From contig NZ_CP043428.1 of the NCBI RefSeq assembly GCF_008245045.1, positions 1 through 64,000 on the forward strand: a stretch of 64,000 bases of DNA. Direction: 5' to 3'. Below are positions 1 to 14,027 of the stretch, in pieces. How positions within the stretch are numbered: the first letter of the stretch is position 1; each line of letters opens with the position of its first letter. This stretch comes from Campylobacter volucris. GTDB lineage: Bacteria > Campylobacterota > Campylobacteria > Campylobacterales > Campylobacteraceae. The notes below the pieces were generated by a model. It was not told where the DNA came from. It ran no database searches and saw only the letters and a list, made by a program, of their open reading frames with translations. A program made the position numbers and the translations under genes.

Positions 1-1332
1 ATGGACATAAAAGAATTTTTACAAGAATTTAAAACTGAAATTACTGATAATGAATACCAAGCTTATATCACGCATTTGCAATTTAGCGAAAAATTAAGTA
101 AAAATAACAATTTAGTATTTATAGCCCCTAATCATTTTTTAGCTAAATTTATACAAACAAAATATGCACAAAAATTAGCTTATTTTTATGAAGTAAAAAC
201 TGGTATTAATCCCCAAATTACCATAAGCACAAATGAAACAAAATCTTCAAATAAAAATAATTCTAAAATAGATATTTCACAAATTAAAGCACAAAGCACT
301 ATACTTAATCCATCTTTTACTTTTGAAAGTTTTGTTGTAGGTGATTCTAATCAATACGCTTATGCAACTTGTAAAGCCATTACAAGTAAAAATAAATTAG
401 GAAAATTATACAATCCTATTTTTATATATGGGCCTACAGGACTTGGCAAAACGCATCTACTTCAAGCAGTAGGTAATGCATGCTTAGATAATGGATATAA
501 AGTTATTTATGCTACAAGTGATAATTTTATCAATGATTTTACTTCACATTTAAATAATAAAACTATGAATAAATTCCATGAAAAATATAAAAGTTGTGAT
601 GTATTGCTTATAGATGATGTGCAATTTTTAGGCAAAACTGACAAAATTCAAGAAGAATTTTTTTTCACATTTAATGAAATAAAAGAAAAATTTGGTCAAA
701 TTATAATGACAAGTGATAATCCCCCAAATATGCTAAAAGGCATTACAGAGCGTTTAAAAAGTCGTTTTGCAAATGGAATTATTGCAGATATTACTCCGCC
801 TGAACTTGATACAAAAATAGCAATTATCAAGAAAAAATGTGAATTTAATGCTATTGATCTTGACTCACAAGTAATTAGTTATATCGCTACTTCTATGGGA
901 GATAATATCAGAGAAATTGAAGGAATGATTACAAATTTAAATGCTCAAGCAAGACTTTTTAATCAAAAAATCACACTAGAAATAGTAAAAAGTTTTATGA
1001 AAGATCATATCAAAGAAACAAAAGAAAACATTAGCATTGAAGATATACTAAGTGAAGTTTCAAAAAGCTATAATCTAAAACCAAATGATATAAAATCAAA
1101 CAAAAAAACACAAAATATCGTCATAGCAAGAAGAGTAGTAATATTTTTAGCAAGGGAATTAACAACGATGTCTATGCCTCAACTTGCAAGATTTTTTAAT
1201 ATGAAAGATCATACAGCTATATCACATAATATTAAAAAAATTCAAGAACTCATTAAAGAAAATGAAAATTTAAAAATCATCATCGATGAACTAAGAAACA
1301 AAATTTTAACAAAAATAAAAAGTGCTATGTGA
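1..1332 (+). CDS. dnaA: Chromosomal replication initiator DnaA
   Basis: AAA+ initiator that binds DnaA boxes at the origin, melts the adjacent AT-rich DNA and loads the replicative helicase. The 443-residue length is normal for the family. Walker A (GPTGLGKT) is at residues 144-151 and Walker B (LLIDD) at about 202-206. The domain IV helix-turn-helix signature with DHTAI at 403-407 contacts the DnaA box. Residues about 80-105 form a low-complexity Asn/Ser/Lys linker between domain I and the ATPase. The window starts exactly on the ATG, so the promoter lies outside. The gene is followed by a box-rich spacer and dnaN. Confidence 0.98.
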   Translation: MDIKEFLQEFKTEITDNEYQAYITHLQFSEKLSKNNNLVFIAPNHFLAKFIQTKYAQKLAYFYEVKTGINPQITISTNETKSSNKNNSKIDISQIKAQSTILNPSFTFESFVVGDSNQYAYATCKAITSKNKLGKLYNPIFIYGPTGLGKTHLLQAVGNACLDNGYKVIYATSDNFINDFTSHLNNKTMNKFHEKYKSCDVLLIDDVQFLGKTDKIQEEFFFTFNEIKEKFGQIIMTSDNPPNMLKGITERLKSRFANGIIADITPPELDTKIAIIKKKCEFNAIDLDSQVISYIATSMGDNIREIEGMITNLNAQARLFNQKITLEIVKSFMKDHIKETKENISIEDILSEVSKSYNLKPNDIKSNKKTQNIVIARRVVIFLARELTTMSMPQLARFFNMKDHTAISHNIKKIQELIKENENLKIIIDELRNKILTKIKSAM

Positions 1333-1440
1333 ATAAATGTGAAAAATATTATTTTTTATTCTACAAACAAAAAAGCTATAGAAAAAAGTCTCAAAATACT
1401 TTTTCACATTTTCACATTACTTATTATTATGATAAAATAA
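1328..1440. other. Putative oriC element: DnaA-box cluster between dnaA and dnaN
   Basis: Four sites with the TTCACA core flank this spacer. TTATTCACA (1328-1336, read on minus, overlapping the dnaA stop) and TTTTTCACA (1338-1346, minus) face two tandem perfect TTTTCACA copies on plus (1401-1408 and 1409-1416). The second pair is followed by the AT-only triplet run TTATTATTAT and a GATAAAATAAATTTTAAAA tract, a plausible unwinding element. Campylobacterota origins are known to lie beside dnaA and to use boxes with a TTCAC core. Assigning oriC here is inference, because the upstream side of dnaA is outside the window and may hold another part. Confidence 0.55.
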
Positions 1441-1465
1441 ATTTTAAAAACTACAAGGAAGAAAA

Positions 1466-2533
1466 ATGAAAATAAGCATTAACAAAAACACCCTTGAATC
1501 AGCCATAGTTTTAACAAATTCTTATGTTGATAAAAAAGATTCTAGTAATATAGCTTCACACCTTCTTTTTGAAGTAATAGAAGATAAATTAATCATAAGA
1601 GCAAGTGATTATGAAATAGGAATAAACTATAAAATCAAAAAAATAAAAGTTGAAAATGCGGGTTTTGCAACAGCTAATGCAAAAAGTATATTAGATATTA
1701 TCAAAAGTTTAAATAATGAAGATGTAGTTTTAGAAACTATAGAAAACTTCCTTTTTATTAGACAAAAAGGAACAAAATATAAACTTCCTATGTTTAATTA
1801 TGAAGATTTTCCAAATTTTCCAAGTATAGAAGGTAAAGATAAATTTGATATTGACTCAAGTGATTTAAGTAGATCTTTGAAAAAAATCTTACCAGCAGTA
1901 GATACAAATAATCCAAAATACTCTTTAAATGGTGCCTTACTTGATATAAAAACAACCCATATAAATTTTGTAGGAACAGACACAAAACGCTTAGCAATTT
2001 TTACTTTAAATAAAACAAATGAAAGAGAATTAAATCTTTGTATCCCTAAAAAAGCTATACTTGAAATGCAAAAAATCTTCTTTGAAAAAATTGAAATTTA
2101 CTATGATGAAAATATATTGATTGCTAAAAATGATAATTTTGAATTCTTCACAAAACTTATCAATGATAAATTTCCTGATTATGAAAGAGTCATACCAAAA
2201 AATATCACAAAAGAATTTATCTTTAAAACTGAAGATTTTTCAGATGCACTAAAAAAAATCAATGTCATTACTGAAAAAATGAAATTAAATTTTCATAAAA
2301 ATAAATTGGTATTTGAAGGTATTAGTTTAGATAATATGGAAGCAAAAACTGAACTTGACATAGAACTTGACATAGAAGAAGAATTTAATCTTTGTATAAA
2401 AAATAAATTCATCACAGACTTTTTAAATTCTATAGAAAGTGAAACTTTCAAACTAAGTATAAATGAACCTCACATGGCTTTTTTAGTTTCAAGTGAAGAA
2501 TTACAAACTGTGATAATGCCAGTAATTTTATAA
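1466..2533 (+). CDS. dnaN: DNA polymerase III beta subunit (sliding clamp)
   Basis: Ring-shaped processivity clamp that tethers DNA polymerase III to the template and recruits repair and regulatory proteins. The 355 residues fit the family's three repeated clamp domains, and the start MKISINKNTLESAI and the end VIMPVIL are typical. The ATG follows an AAGGA ribosome site. The gene sits between dnaA and gyrB with only 9 bases to gyrB, so dnaN-gyrB co-transcription is likely. Confidence 0.97.
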   Translation: MKISINKNTLESAIVLTNSYVDKKDSSNIASHLLFEVIEDKLIIRASDYEIGINYKIKKIKVENAGFATANAKSILDIIKSLNNEDVVLETIENFLFIRQKGTKYKLPMFNYEDFPNFPSIEGKDKFDIDSSDLSRSLKKILPAVDTNNPKYSLNGALLDIKTTHINFVGTDTKRLAIFTLNKTNERELNLCIPKKAILEMQKIFFEKIEIYYDENILIAKNDNFEFFTKLINDKFPDYERVIPKNITKEFIFKTEDFSDALKKINVITEKMKLNFHKNKLVFEGISLDNMEAKTELDIELDIEEEFNLCIKNKFITDFLNSIESETFKLSINEPHMAFLVSSEELQTVIMPVIL

Positions 2534-2542
2534 GGAAAATAA

Positions 2543-4861
<2,319 letters not shown>

Positions 4862-4870
4862 TATTAAATT

Positions 4871-5863
4871 ATGAAAACTTTTTTACAAAATATCCCAAAA
4901 GTAGAATTACACTTACACATTGAAGGCTCATTAGAGCCTAAAATGATGTTTGATTTAGCTAAGAAAAATAATATTACTTTAAAATATAAAAGCGAAGAAG
5001 AGATTAAAAAAGCTTATGATTTTTCAAATTTGCAAGATTTTTTAGATATTTATTATCAAGGTGCAAATGTCTTACAAACCAAGCAAGATTTTTATGATTT
5101 AACCTTTGCTTATATGAAAAAGTGTAAAGAGCAAAATGTAATCCATACTGAAATTTTTTTCGATCCTCAAACTCATACTGCTAGAAATATTCCTTTAAAA
5201 GATGTTATAGAAGGTATTTGGGAAGCTTTACAAAAAGCTAAAAGTGAATTTGGAATTTCAAGTTTTTTAATAGCTTGTATTTTAAGACATTTAAGCGAAG
5301 AAGATGGTTTAAAAACTTTAGATGAGCTTTGTTTGTATAAAGATAAAATCAAAGCTATAGGACTTGATAGCTCAGAACTTAACAACCCTCCTTTTAAATT
5401 TAAAAATTTATTTAAAAAAGCTAAAGAAGAAGGCTTTTTATTAGTTATGCATGCTGGCGAAGAAGGAGATAGTGAATATATCAAACAAGCTTTAAATTTA
5501 GGGGCTAATAGAATAGATCATGGAGTAAGGTGTCAAGAGGATTTAGAGCTTGTAAAACAATTAGCTAAAAGTCAAATTCCATTGACAGTATGTCCTTTAT
5601 CAAATATAAAATTAAAAGTGTTTAATGTTATGCAAGAGCATAATATCTTAAAACTTTTAAAACAAAATCTCTGTGTTTGCGTAAATTCAGATGATCCTGC
5701 GTATTTTGGTGGATATATTTTAGAAAATTTTAATGCTTTAGATGAAGCTTTTAAATTTAGTAAAGATGAGGTTAAAAAACTTTGTATAAATGCTGTAAAT
5801 GCATCATTTTTACAAGAAAATGAGAAAAAAAGTTTAATAAAAATGATCGAAGAATTTTCATGA
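4871..5863 (+). CDS. add: Adenine/adenosine deaminase family hydrolase
   Basis: Zinc amidohydrolase predicted to deaminate adenosine or adenine for purine salvage. Metal and catalytic motifs are all present: HLHIEGS (H14, H16), MHAGEEGD (H194, E197), RIDHGVRC near 217 and [11 protein letters not shown] near 273. The PAYFGGY extension after the catalytic Asp pair resembles the adenine deaminase branch (Aah1-like) more than classical adenosine deaminases, so adenine may be the true substrate. The 330 residues are normal. The stop overlaps the next start as ATGA, implying translational coupling with the P-loop kinase-like gene. Confidence 0.88.
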   Translation: MKTFLQNIPKVELHLHIEGSLEPKMMFDLAKKNNITLKYKSEEEIKKAYDFSNLQDFLDIYYQGANVLQTKQDFYDLTFAYMKKCKEQNVIHTEIFFDPQTHTARNIPLKDVIEGIWEALQKAKSEFGISSFLIACILRHLSEEDGLKTLDELCLYKDKIKAIGLDSSELNNPPFKFKNLFKKAKEEGFLLVMHAGEEGDSEYIKQALNLGANRIDHGVRCQEDLELVKQLAKSQIPLTVCPLSNIKLKVFNVMQEHNILKLLKQNLCVCVNSDDPAYFGGYILENFNALDEAFKFSKDEVKKLCINAVNASFLQENEKKSLIKMIEEFS

Positions 5864-6387
5864 TTTTTTTAATTGGTGGAGAAAGTCATACAGGAAAAAC
5901 TTTATTAGCCCAAAAATTACTTGAAAAATATTTTTATTCTTACTTGAGTTTGGATCATTTAAAAATGGGGTTAATCAAAGGATTAAAGGATTTTCCTTTT
6001 AGAGTATATGAAGACGAAAAAATAAGTGAGTATTTATTTCCTATCGTAGAAAGCATTATACAAACTTGTCTTGAAAATAATCAAAATTTAATTATAGAAG
6101 GAATTTATCTTACTCCTAAAAGAATTCAAAAATTTAAAAATAACGCTTTAATAAAGATATTCTATATTATTTTTTCAAAAGAATATATTTTGCAAAATTA
6201 TAAATTAATATATCAAAAAGAAAATATTATAGAAACTCGTTTAACCAGTGAAAAAGAAAATATAAATATTTTAATATCAAATCATAAGTATTTAAAATCA
6301 CAATGTGAAAATTTTAATTTAGCTTTTTTAGAAATTAAAAAAGACTATGAAATTGAAATTCAAAAAGCTTTTGATTTTTTTGTATAA
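5860..6387 (+). CDS. P-loop kinase-like protein of unknown substrate
   Basis: A 175-residue protein beginning with a beta strand and a Walker A loop (GGESHTGKT, residues 6-14), as in small-molecule kinases. LIIEGIYL near residues 80-87 looks like the Walker B strand with an acidic residue. The Lys-rich C-terminal half may be a lid. Size and layout resemble AAA_33 or adenylate-kinase-like kinases, but the substrate cannot be read from sequence. Start overlap (ATGA) with the deaminase gene and queF 26 bases downstream suggest one purine/deazapurine-linked transcription unit, which is inference. Confidence 0.7.
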   Translation: MIFLIGGESHTGKTLLAQKLLEKYFYSYLSLDHLKMGLIKGLKDFPFRVYEDEKISEYLFPIVESIIQTCLENNQNLIIEGIYLTPKRIQKFKNNALIKIFYIIFSKEYILQNYKLIYQKENIIETRLTSEKENINILISNHKYLKSQCENFNLAFLEIKKDYEIEIQKAFDFFV

Positions 6388-6413
6388 TTTTAATTTTAAA
6401 TAGGAGAAATTAT

Positions 6414-6797
6414 ATGAGATATGGTGAAAAAGAGATAAAGGAATTTAGCGTAGAAAATATGGAAGTTTGGCCAAATGATGCTAAAAATGATTATGTGATT
6501 AAGATCACTTTACCTGAATTTATGTGTTGTTGTCCGCGTAGTGGATATCCTGATTTTGCTACTATTTATCTTGAATATATACCAAATAAATTAGTAGTAG
6601 AGCTTAAAGCTATAAAACTTTATATAAATACTTTTATGCATAGAAATGTTTCACATGAAGCAAGTATAAATGAAATTTATAATACTTTAAAAGAAAAATT
6701 AGATCCAAAATGGATAAAAGTAGTTGGCGATTTTAATCCACGCGGTAATGTTCATACTGTTATAGAATGTAGATCAGATTTAGTAGTACCAAAATAA
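6414..6797 (+). CDS. queF: NADPH-dependent 7-cyano-7-deazaguanine reductase QueF
   Basis: Reduces preQ0 to preQ1 in queuosine biosynthesis for tRNA wobble modification. This is the short, single-domain type I QueF of 127 residues. The catalytic Cys is in the run C38-C40 of CCCPRSGYPDFA, most likely C40, and the assisting Asp is D47. ELKAIKLYINTFMHRN matches the family signature ES(L)KS-x-K-L-Y-x-x-S(F)-R-N with conservative changes. An AGGAG ribosome site precedes the ATG. Three adjacent cysteines at the active site are unusual to the eye but keep the essential residue. Confidence 0.95.
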   Translation: MRYGEKEIKEFSVENMEVWPNDAKNDYVIKITLPEFMCCCPRSGYPDFATIYLEYIPNKLVVELKAIKLYINTFMHRNVSHEASINEIYNTLKEKLDPKWIKVVGDFNPRGNVHTVIECRSDLVVPK

Positions 6798-6805
6798 AAT
6801 ATTTG

Positions 6806-6828
6806 TTTTAAAAATTCCATTTTTAAAA
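6806..6828. terminator. AT-only inverted repeat after queF
   Basis: TTTTAAAAAT (6806-6815) and ATTTTTAAAA (6819-6828) form a perfect 10-base stem with loop TCC, nine bases after the queF stop. The stem has no GC pair and ends in AAT rather than a clear T-run on the plus strand, so termination would be weak. Confidence 0.35.
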
Positions 6829-6909
6829 ATATAAATTAAATTTATATTAAATATAATAATTATATATTTTAAACACTTTTACTTTTAGAAACACTTTTTA
6901 TATAAATAG

Positions 6910-6942
6910 GATACTTTTTATATTATTTTATAAAAAAGTATC
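6910..6942. promoter_or_regulatory. Inverted repeat upstream of sorA
   Basis: GATACTTTTT (6910-6919) and AAAAAGTATC (6933-6942) are perfect 10-base arms separated by 13 AT bases. The element ends 39 bases before the sorA ATG and 113 bases after queF, so it lies in the sorA promoter or leader. It could be an operator or a leader hairpin. The same ATACTTTTT/AAAAAGTAT core recurs in the palindrome upstream of purB. Confidence 0.4.
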
Positions 6943-6981
6943 TTAGAATTTACTCGAATTTACATTTTAAGGATAAATACA

Positions 6982-8241
6982 ATGGAAAAGTATCAATTAG
7001 ATCAAGAACAAAATTCACAAGAAGATCGTAGAGGCTTTTTAAAAAATTTAGGTATTACTTTGCTTGGAGCTAGTGCTTTGGCAAATGTTTCTTTTGATAA
7101 TTATTTTTTAGGTAGTCAAGCACTTGCTAAAGAATTAGATAGTTTTAAAATCGATGGAAAAAAAGATGTGATTTATCATGGGGAAAGACCTATGACAGCA
7201 GAAACACAAATTTATGCTTTAGATCCTGATTTTACAAGACCTGAAAATTTCTTTGTAAGAAATAATGGTGTTCCACCTGAAATGAGTACAATAAAAGAAA
7301 GAATGAAAAAAGGTTGGACACTTGAAATTGGCGGAGAAAGTGTAAAAACTGCAAAAACATACACTCTAGATGAACTAAAGAAAAAATTCAAACATTATAC
7401 CTATGCATTGACTTTAGAATGCGGTGGTAATGGTAGAGGTGAAGTTATACCTAGCACTAAAGGGACTCAATGGGGTTATGGAGCTGTTGCTTGTGGTAGA
7501 TGGACAGGAGTTAGACTAAAAGATATTTTAGAAGATTGTGGTGTAAAAGATGATGCTGTTTATATAGGGTATTATGGAATCGATACTAAATTAAATGGTG
7601 AAGAAGCTTCTCCTATTAGTAGAGGTGTGCCTATTAAAAAAGCTATGCAAGATGAAACATTAGTTGCTTGGGCTTATGAGGGTAAAGATATACCTTGGAT
7701 CAATGGTTATCCACTTCGTTTAGTTTGTGGAGGATACCCTGCGAGTACAAGTGGTAAATGGCTTTCAAAAATTGTTGTAAGAAATAAAGTTCATGATGGT
7801 GAAAAAATGGACACTTCTTATAAAGTTCCAGTAAATCCTGTAAAACCAGGTGATTTTACATCTAAAGTTGAAATGAAAATCATCGAATCAATGCCAGTAA
7901 GATCTATCATCACTAACATCAAAAATAACACAAAAATTAAAGCAAATAAAAAATTTGAAGTTAGAGGAAAAGCTTGGGCGGGCGAGTTAGAAGTAAAAGA
8001 AGTATATGTAAGTAATGATTATGGTGTAACTTGGACTAAAGCAAAAGTTGAAAAACCTTTAAATCGTCTTGCATGGCAAAAATGGAGCACTCAAATTTCA
8101 ATCCCAACAAAAGGATATTATGAAATTTGGGCTAGAGCAGTTGATAGTGAAGGAAATAGTCAGCCTATGGTTTTAGCACAATGGAATCCGGGTGGTTATA
8201 TCAACAATGCTTGTCATAGAATAAATGTTCTTGGAGTATGA
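6982..8241 (+). CDS. sorA: Sulfite:cytochrome c oxidoreductase, molybdopterin subunit
   Basis: Periplasmic molybdoenzyme that oxidises sulfite to sulfate and feeds electrons to cytochrome c; equivalent to C. jejuni Cj0005. A twin-arginine signal is visible (DRRGFLKNLG with R16-R17, then a hydrophobic stretch), as expected for export of a folded cofactor protein. C147 in TLECGGNGRG is the expected molybdenum ligand. The C-terminal third (about 290-419) is the Mo-co dimerisation domain. SorB begins two bases after the stop with its ribosome site inside sorA. The 419 residues match the family. Confidence 0.93.
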   Translation: MEKYQLDQEQNSQEDRRGFLKNLGITLLGASALANVSFDNYFLGSQALAKELDSFKIDGKKDVIYHGERPMTAETQIYALDPDFTRPENFFVRNNGVPPEMSTIKERMKKGWTLEIGGESVKTAKTYTLDELKKKFKHYTYALTLECGGNGRGEVIPSTKGTQWGYGAVACGRWTGVRLKDILEDCGVKDDAVYIGYYGIDTKLNGEEASPISRGVPIKKAMQDETLVAWAYEGKDIPWINGYPLRLVCGGYPASTSGKWLSKIVVRNKVHDGEKMDTSYKVPVNPVKPGDFTSKVEMKIIESMPVRSIITNIKNNTKIKANKKFEVRGKAWAGELEVKEVYVSNDYGVTWTKAKVEKPLNRLAWQKWSTQISIPTKGYYEIWARAVDSEGNSQPMVLAQWNPGGYINNACHRINVLGV

Positions 8242-8242
8242 G

Positions 8243-8581
8243 ATGTTTAAAAAAATAATCTTAGTTTTATGTATAGGATTTTCTTTTCTTTTTGCAAATG
8301 CGCAATATAAAGTAAATCCTGATACAGGATTGATTATAGATCCAGATTCTCCTTTAGTGGAAGCTAATTGTTTAGCTTGTCATGGCTCAGGACTTATCAC
8401 TAATATGCGTGCAAGCAAACAAGCTTGGCTTGCTGCTATTAGATGGATGCAAGAATCAGAAGGTTTATGGGAAATTCCTGCAGATGATGAGGAAAAAATT
8501 TTAAATTATTTAACTAAATATTACGGGGAAAAATACGATACTAGAAGAAGAATCCCTTTAAATGTTTTGTTAGAAAAATAA
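8243..8581 (+). CDS. sorB: Monohaem cytochrome c subunit of sulfite dehydrogenase
   Basis: Small exported cytochrome c that accepts electrons from SorA; equivalent to C. jejuni Cj0004. It starts with a Sec signal peptide (MFKKIILVLCIGFSFLFANA) and has a single haem-binding CLACH (C43, C46, H47). The ATG at 8243 is chosen because GGAG at 8233-8236 sits at the right distance and the signal peptide then begins cleanly. An in-frame ATG at 8225 would add an unneeded extension. The mature protein is about 92 residues. Confidence 0.93.
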   Translation: MFKKIILVLCIGFSFLFANAQYKVNPDTGLIIDPDSPLVEANCLACHGSGLITNMRASKQAWLAAIRWMQESEGLWEIPADDEEKILNYLTKYYGEKYDTRRRIPLNVLLEK

Positions 8582-8627
8582 AAATTTAGGATATAATTAA
8601 TAAATTATAAACCAAAAGGAGTAAAAT

Positions 8628-9278
8628 ATGAAGTTAAAATCTTTAAGTATTATCGCAAGCATTGCTTTGCTTTCTAATGTAGCTATAGCAGATGAAAATT
8701 CTGGTTTGCTTTTAGGTGTTGATGCTGGTTGGTTTCATACTCAAATAGATAGTAGTATCAAACATAGAAATAATGGACAAAAAGCAAATTTTAATGGTGA
8801 TTTAGAAGGTAATATCCCTGTTTTTGGTTTAAAAATAGGCTATCGTATTAATGAAAATCATAGAGTATATAGTGCTTATAATTATTCAAGCGAAATGAGT
8901 GATGTGATTACCATTCCTAGATTTACAATAGATGGGGAATTTGATACTCATAAGATTTTATTTGGTTATGATTTTACTCCAAAGGTATTTGACAATACAA
9001 GAGCTGTTTTAGGACTTTATGGTGGGTATGCTAGAACTGATCTTACTTTAAAAACAGGTCGTTTATCTTTATCTGAAAATTTTGATGGTTTTACTTACGG
9101 AGCAAAAATAGGTGCTTTATATGAACTAAATCTTTCAAATGAGATAGAATTTGGTTTTAAAGTGGAAAAAACTACCTATACTTCAAGAAATTTTTATAAA
9201 GACTCAATAGGATCAAATTTTTATAATCCTGAGCAAACTAACTATGGTTTATATCTAGGTTATACTTATAAATTCTAG
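8628..9278 (+). CDS. Outer-membrane beta-barrel protein
   Basis: A 216-residue exported protein with a signal peptide ending near AIA (residues 20-22). Alternating amphipathic segments (LLLGVDAGWF, IPVFGLKIGYRI, ALYELNLSNEIEFGFKVE, NYGLYLGYTYKF) and a C-terminal Phe are typical of small eight-stranded barrels assembled by Bam. No ligand or adhesin motif is recognised. It stands alone with its own AGGAG ribosome site between sorAB and the PhnA-domain gene. Confidence 0.8.
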   Translation: MKLKSLSIIASIALLSNVAIADENSGLLLGVDAGWFHTQIDSSIKHRNNGQKANFNGDLEGNIPVFGLKIGYRINENHRVYSAYNYSSEMSDVITIPRFTIDGEFDTHKILFGYDFTPKVFDNTRAVLGLYGGYARTDLTLKTGRLSLSENFDGFTYGAKIGALYELNLSNEIEFGFKVEKTTYTSRNFYKDSIGSNFYNPEQTNYGLYLGYTYKF

Positions 9279-9286
9279 GAGTAAAA

Positions 9287-9496
9287 ATGCCAAAAGATGC
9301 AAATGGTGCAGAATTAAATGCAGGTGATAGTGTAAGCGTCATAAAAGATTTAAAAGTTAAAGGAGCAGGTGCTACTTTAAAGCGTGGCACCACTATCAAA
9401 AATATCAAATTAACAAACAAAGATACTGAGATTGAAGCTAAGGTTGATAAATTTGGTATGATAGTATTAAAAACAGAATTTCTTAAAAAAATTTAA
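9287..9496 (+). CDS. PhnA/YjdM C-terminal domain protein
   Basis: A 69-residue protein matching only the C-terminal SH3-like domain of the PhnA/YjdM family (DANGAELNAGDSVSVIKDLKVKG, then LKRGTTIKNI). Full-length YjdM is about 110 residues and begins with a four-cysteine zinc ribbon, which is absent here. The gene has its own ATG and a GGAG site nine bases after the barrel gene, so it appears to be a stand-alone domain, not a truncation. Despite the historical name, a role in phosphonate use is not supported by sequence. Confidence 0.85.
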   Translation: MPKDANGAELNAGDSVSVIKDLKVKGAGATLKRGTTIKNIKLTNKDTEIEAKVDKFGMIVLKTEFLKKI

Positions 9497-9498
9497 AT

Positions 9499-9528
9499 AA
9501 ATTCTCAAAAAATTATTTTTGAGAATTT
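9499..9528. terminator. Bidirectional terminator between phnA-like gene and thyX
   Basis: AAATTCTCAAAAA (9499-9511) pairs perfectly with TTTTTGAGAATTT (9516-9528) around a four-base loop, with T- and A-rich flanks. It lies between converging genes and overlaps the last codons of thyX. Confidence 0.75.
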
Positions 9529-10139
9529 TCTTCTATACAATGTTTAAAAATAAATTGATGTTCTTGTGGTAAGGTTTCAAACAAAGCATTAGCTAAATTT
9601 CTAATCTCCCAAAGGGCTGATTTAGAACTTCTTAAAGTAAGAAAATTTTGCAAACTTCTTGCGTTTATAGTTAGAGTGAGTTCGGTTTTGTAGCTTTCTG
9701 GTAAGCAGTATTTTGCTATATCTAAACTTATGCTATTTTGTAAAATTAAACGCAAATTTTCTAAAGCTTTTATGCTTGCATTATCTACTACTTCATTTCC
9801 TGTTAATACTAAGTATCTTTTGGCATTTTCAAAATCATTTTCTTTAAATTCATTTTCATTTTTGAGTTCTTTTAAAGTATATCTTGTGCTTTTTACACTA
9901 GGACTAGTGTGACGATGTCTTGCAACTTCTTGCAAGCAAGCTCTTGAAATGCCTTGTATATAAAAAGTATAATTTAAATGTTCTAAAGTTGAAGCGTGTT
10001 TAAATTTATTTCCTACACGATCGATTAATTCTTTATCTTTTTCTCCTCCACAATCGCCTTTATCAAAACTTTGCCAACAAGTTCTTGTAGCATGTGAGCA
10101 CACGCTTAGTGGAGTGTAGTTTAATAATGTAATCTTCAT
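9513..10139 (-). CDS. thyX: FAD-dependent thymidylate synthase ThyX
   Basis: Flavin-dependent methylation of dUMP to dTMP using methylenetetrahydrofolate, replacing ThyA. The ThyX signature RHRHTSPSVKSTRYT is present (family pattern RHR-x7-S-x-RY), with LRSSKSALWEIRNLA near the C-terminus. The start is placed at the ATG at 10139, giving 208 residues: AAGGA lies six bases upstream, while the TTG one codon earlier is poorly placed. It is divergent from pyrG, so two pyrimidine-nucleotide genes share one intergenic promoter region. Confidence 0.95.
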   Translation of the reverse strand: MKITLLNYTPLSVCSHATRTCWQSFDKGDCGGEKDKELIDRVGNKFKHASTLEHLNYTFYIQGISRACLQEVARHRHTSPSVKSTRYTLKELKNENEFKENDFENAKRYLVLTGNEVVDNASIKALENLRLILQNSISLDIAKYCLPESYKTELTLTINARSLQNFLTLRSSKSALWEIRNLANALFETLPQEHQFIFKHCIEENSQK

Positions 10140-10207
10140 CAATTATCCTTATAAAAAATAAGCTAATTTTACAAAAAAAGTTTATAAAAATAAAATTTTT
10201 TATTGGT

Positions 10208-10213
10208 TATAAT
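10208..10213 (+). promoter_or_regulatory. Likely -10 element of the pyrG promoter
   Basis: TATAAT preceded by TTGGT, about 26 bases before the pyrG ATG. Campylobacter sigma-70 promoters rely mostly on this -10 box plus upstream AT tracts, and T/A runs are present from 10160 to 10203. Confidence 0.5.
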
Positions 10214-10226
10214 TTTAAAAAAATAG

Positions 10227-13440
<3,214 letters not shown>

Positions 13441-13454
13441 TATTTAGGACTAGT

Positions 13455-14027
13455 ATGATTCAAAAATTATTATTGTTTTTTATATTTCAAGGTATCGTTT
13501 ATGCTTATGAAACAAAAATTTTTGTTAATAATACCTATATACCTGAAAATTTTTACAAATATGACAAAGACTTTAAAAATGCAGCTAAAAAGTATAATAT
13601 ACCTGTATTTTTACTAAAAGCTATAGCTTTAACTGAAAATGCTTCTTTTGAGCATGATAGTATAGGTATTAATAAAAATAAAACTAAAGATTATGGATTA
13701 ATGCAAATTAATAGCATTCATTTAAAGCGTTATGGAATTAGCAAAAAAGATATACAAAGAGCTTGTGTTAATATAGATACAGCAGCAAGATTGTTATATG
13801 AAATTATACAAAAACATGGTTTTAATTGGGATGCTATAGGTAGATACCACTCTTCTAATGAAAAATATAAAAATATATGGCTTAATAAAGTAGCAAAAAA
13901 TTTTATAACAGTAATTTTTAAAGATATAAATGATCTTATAGTAGTAGAAAAAATTAGGGTAACAAAGCTTATGTATTTATTACTTAGTTTTAATGAAAAA
14001 CAATATTTACATCTAGCAAATAATTAA
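13455..14027 (+). CDS. Exported lytic transglycosylase (SLT domain)
   Basis: Predicted to cleave peptidoglycan glycan strands in the periplasm. A signal peptide (residues 1-17, ending VYAYE) precedes a VirB1/IagB-like SLT fold. The catalytic Glu is E61 in ALTENASF, followed by DYGLMQIN (77-84) and the GRYHS motif. Such small transglycosylases often serve secretion or pilus machinery, but no such genes are nearby. It ends one base before the convergent prfA stop. Confidence 0.87.
   Translation: MIQKLLLFFIFQGIVYAYETKIFVNNTYIPENFYKYDKDFKNAAKKYNIPVFLLKAIALTENASFEHDSIGINKNKTKDYGLMQINSIHLKRYGISKKDIQRACVNIDTAARLLYEIIQKHGFNWDAIGRYHSSNEKYKNIWLNKVAKNFITVIFKDINDLIVVEKIRVTKLMYLLLSFNEKQYLHLANN

Noticed and set aside
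9287-9496. Phosphonate utilisation by the PhnA-domain protein
   Set aside because: The PhnA name is historical; no phosphonate-cleaving motif or C-P lyase gene is present in the window.
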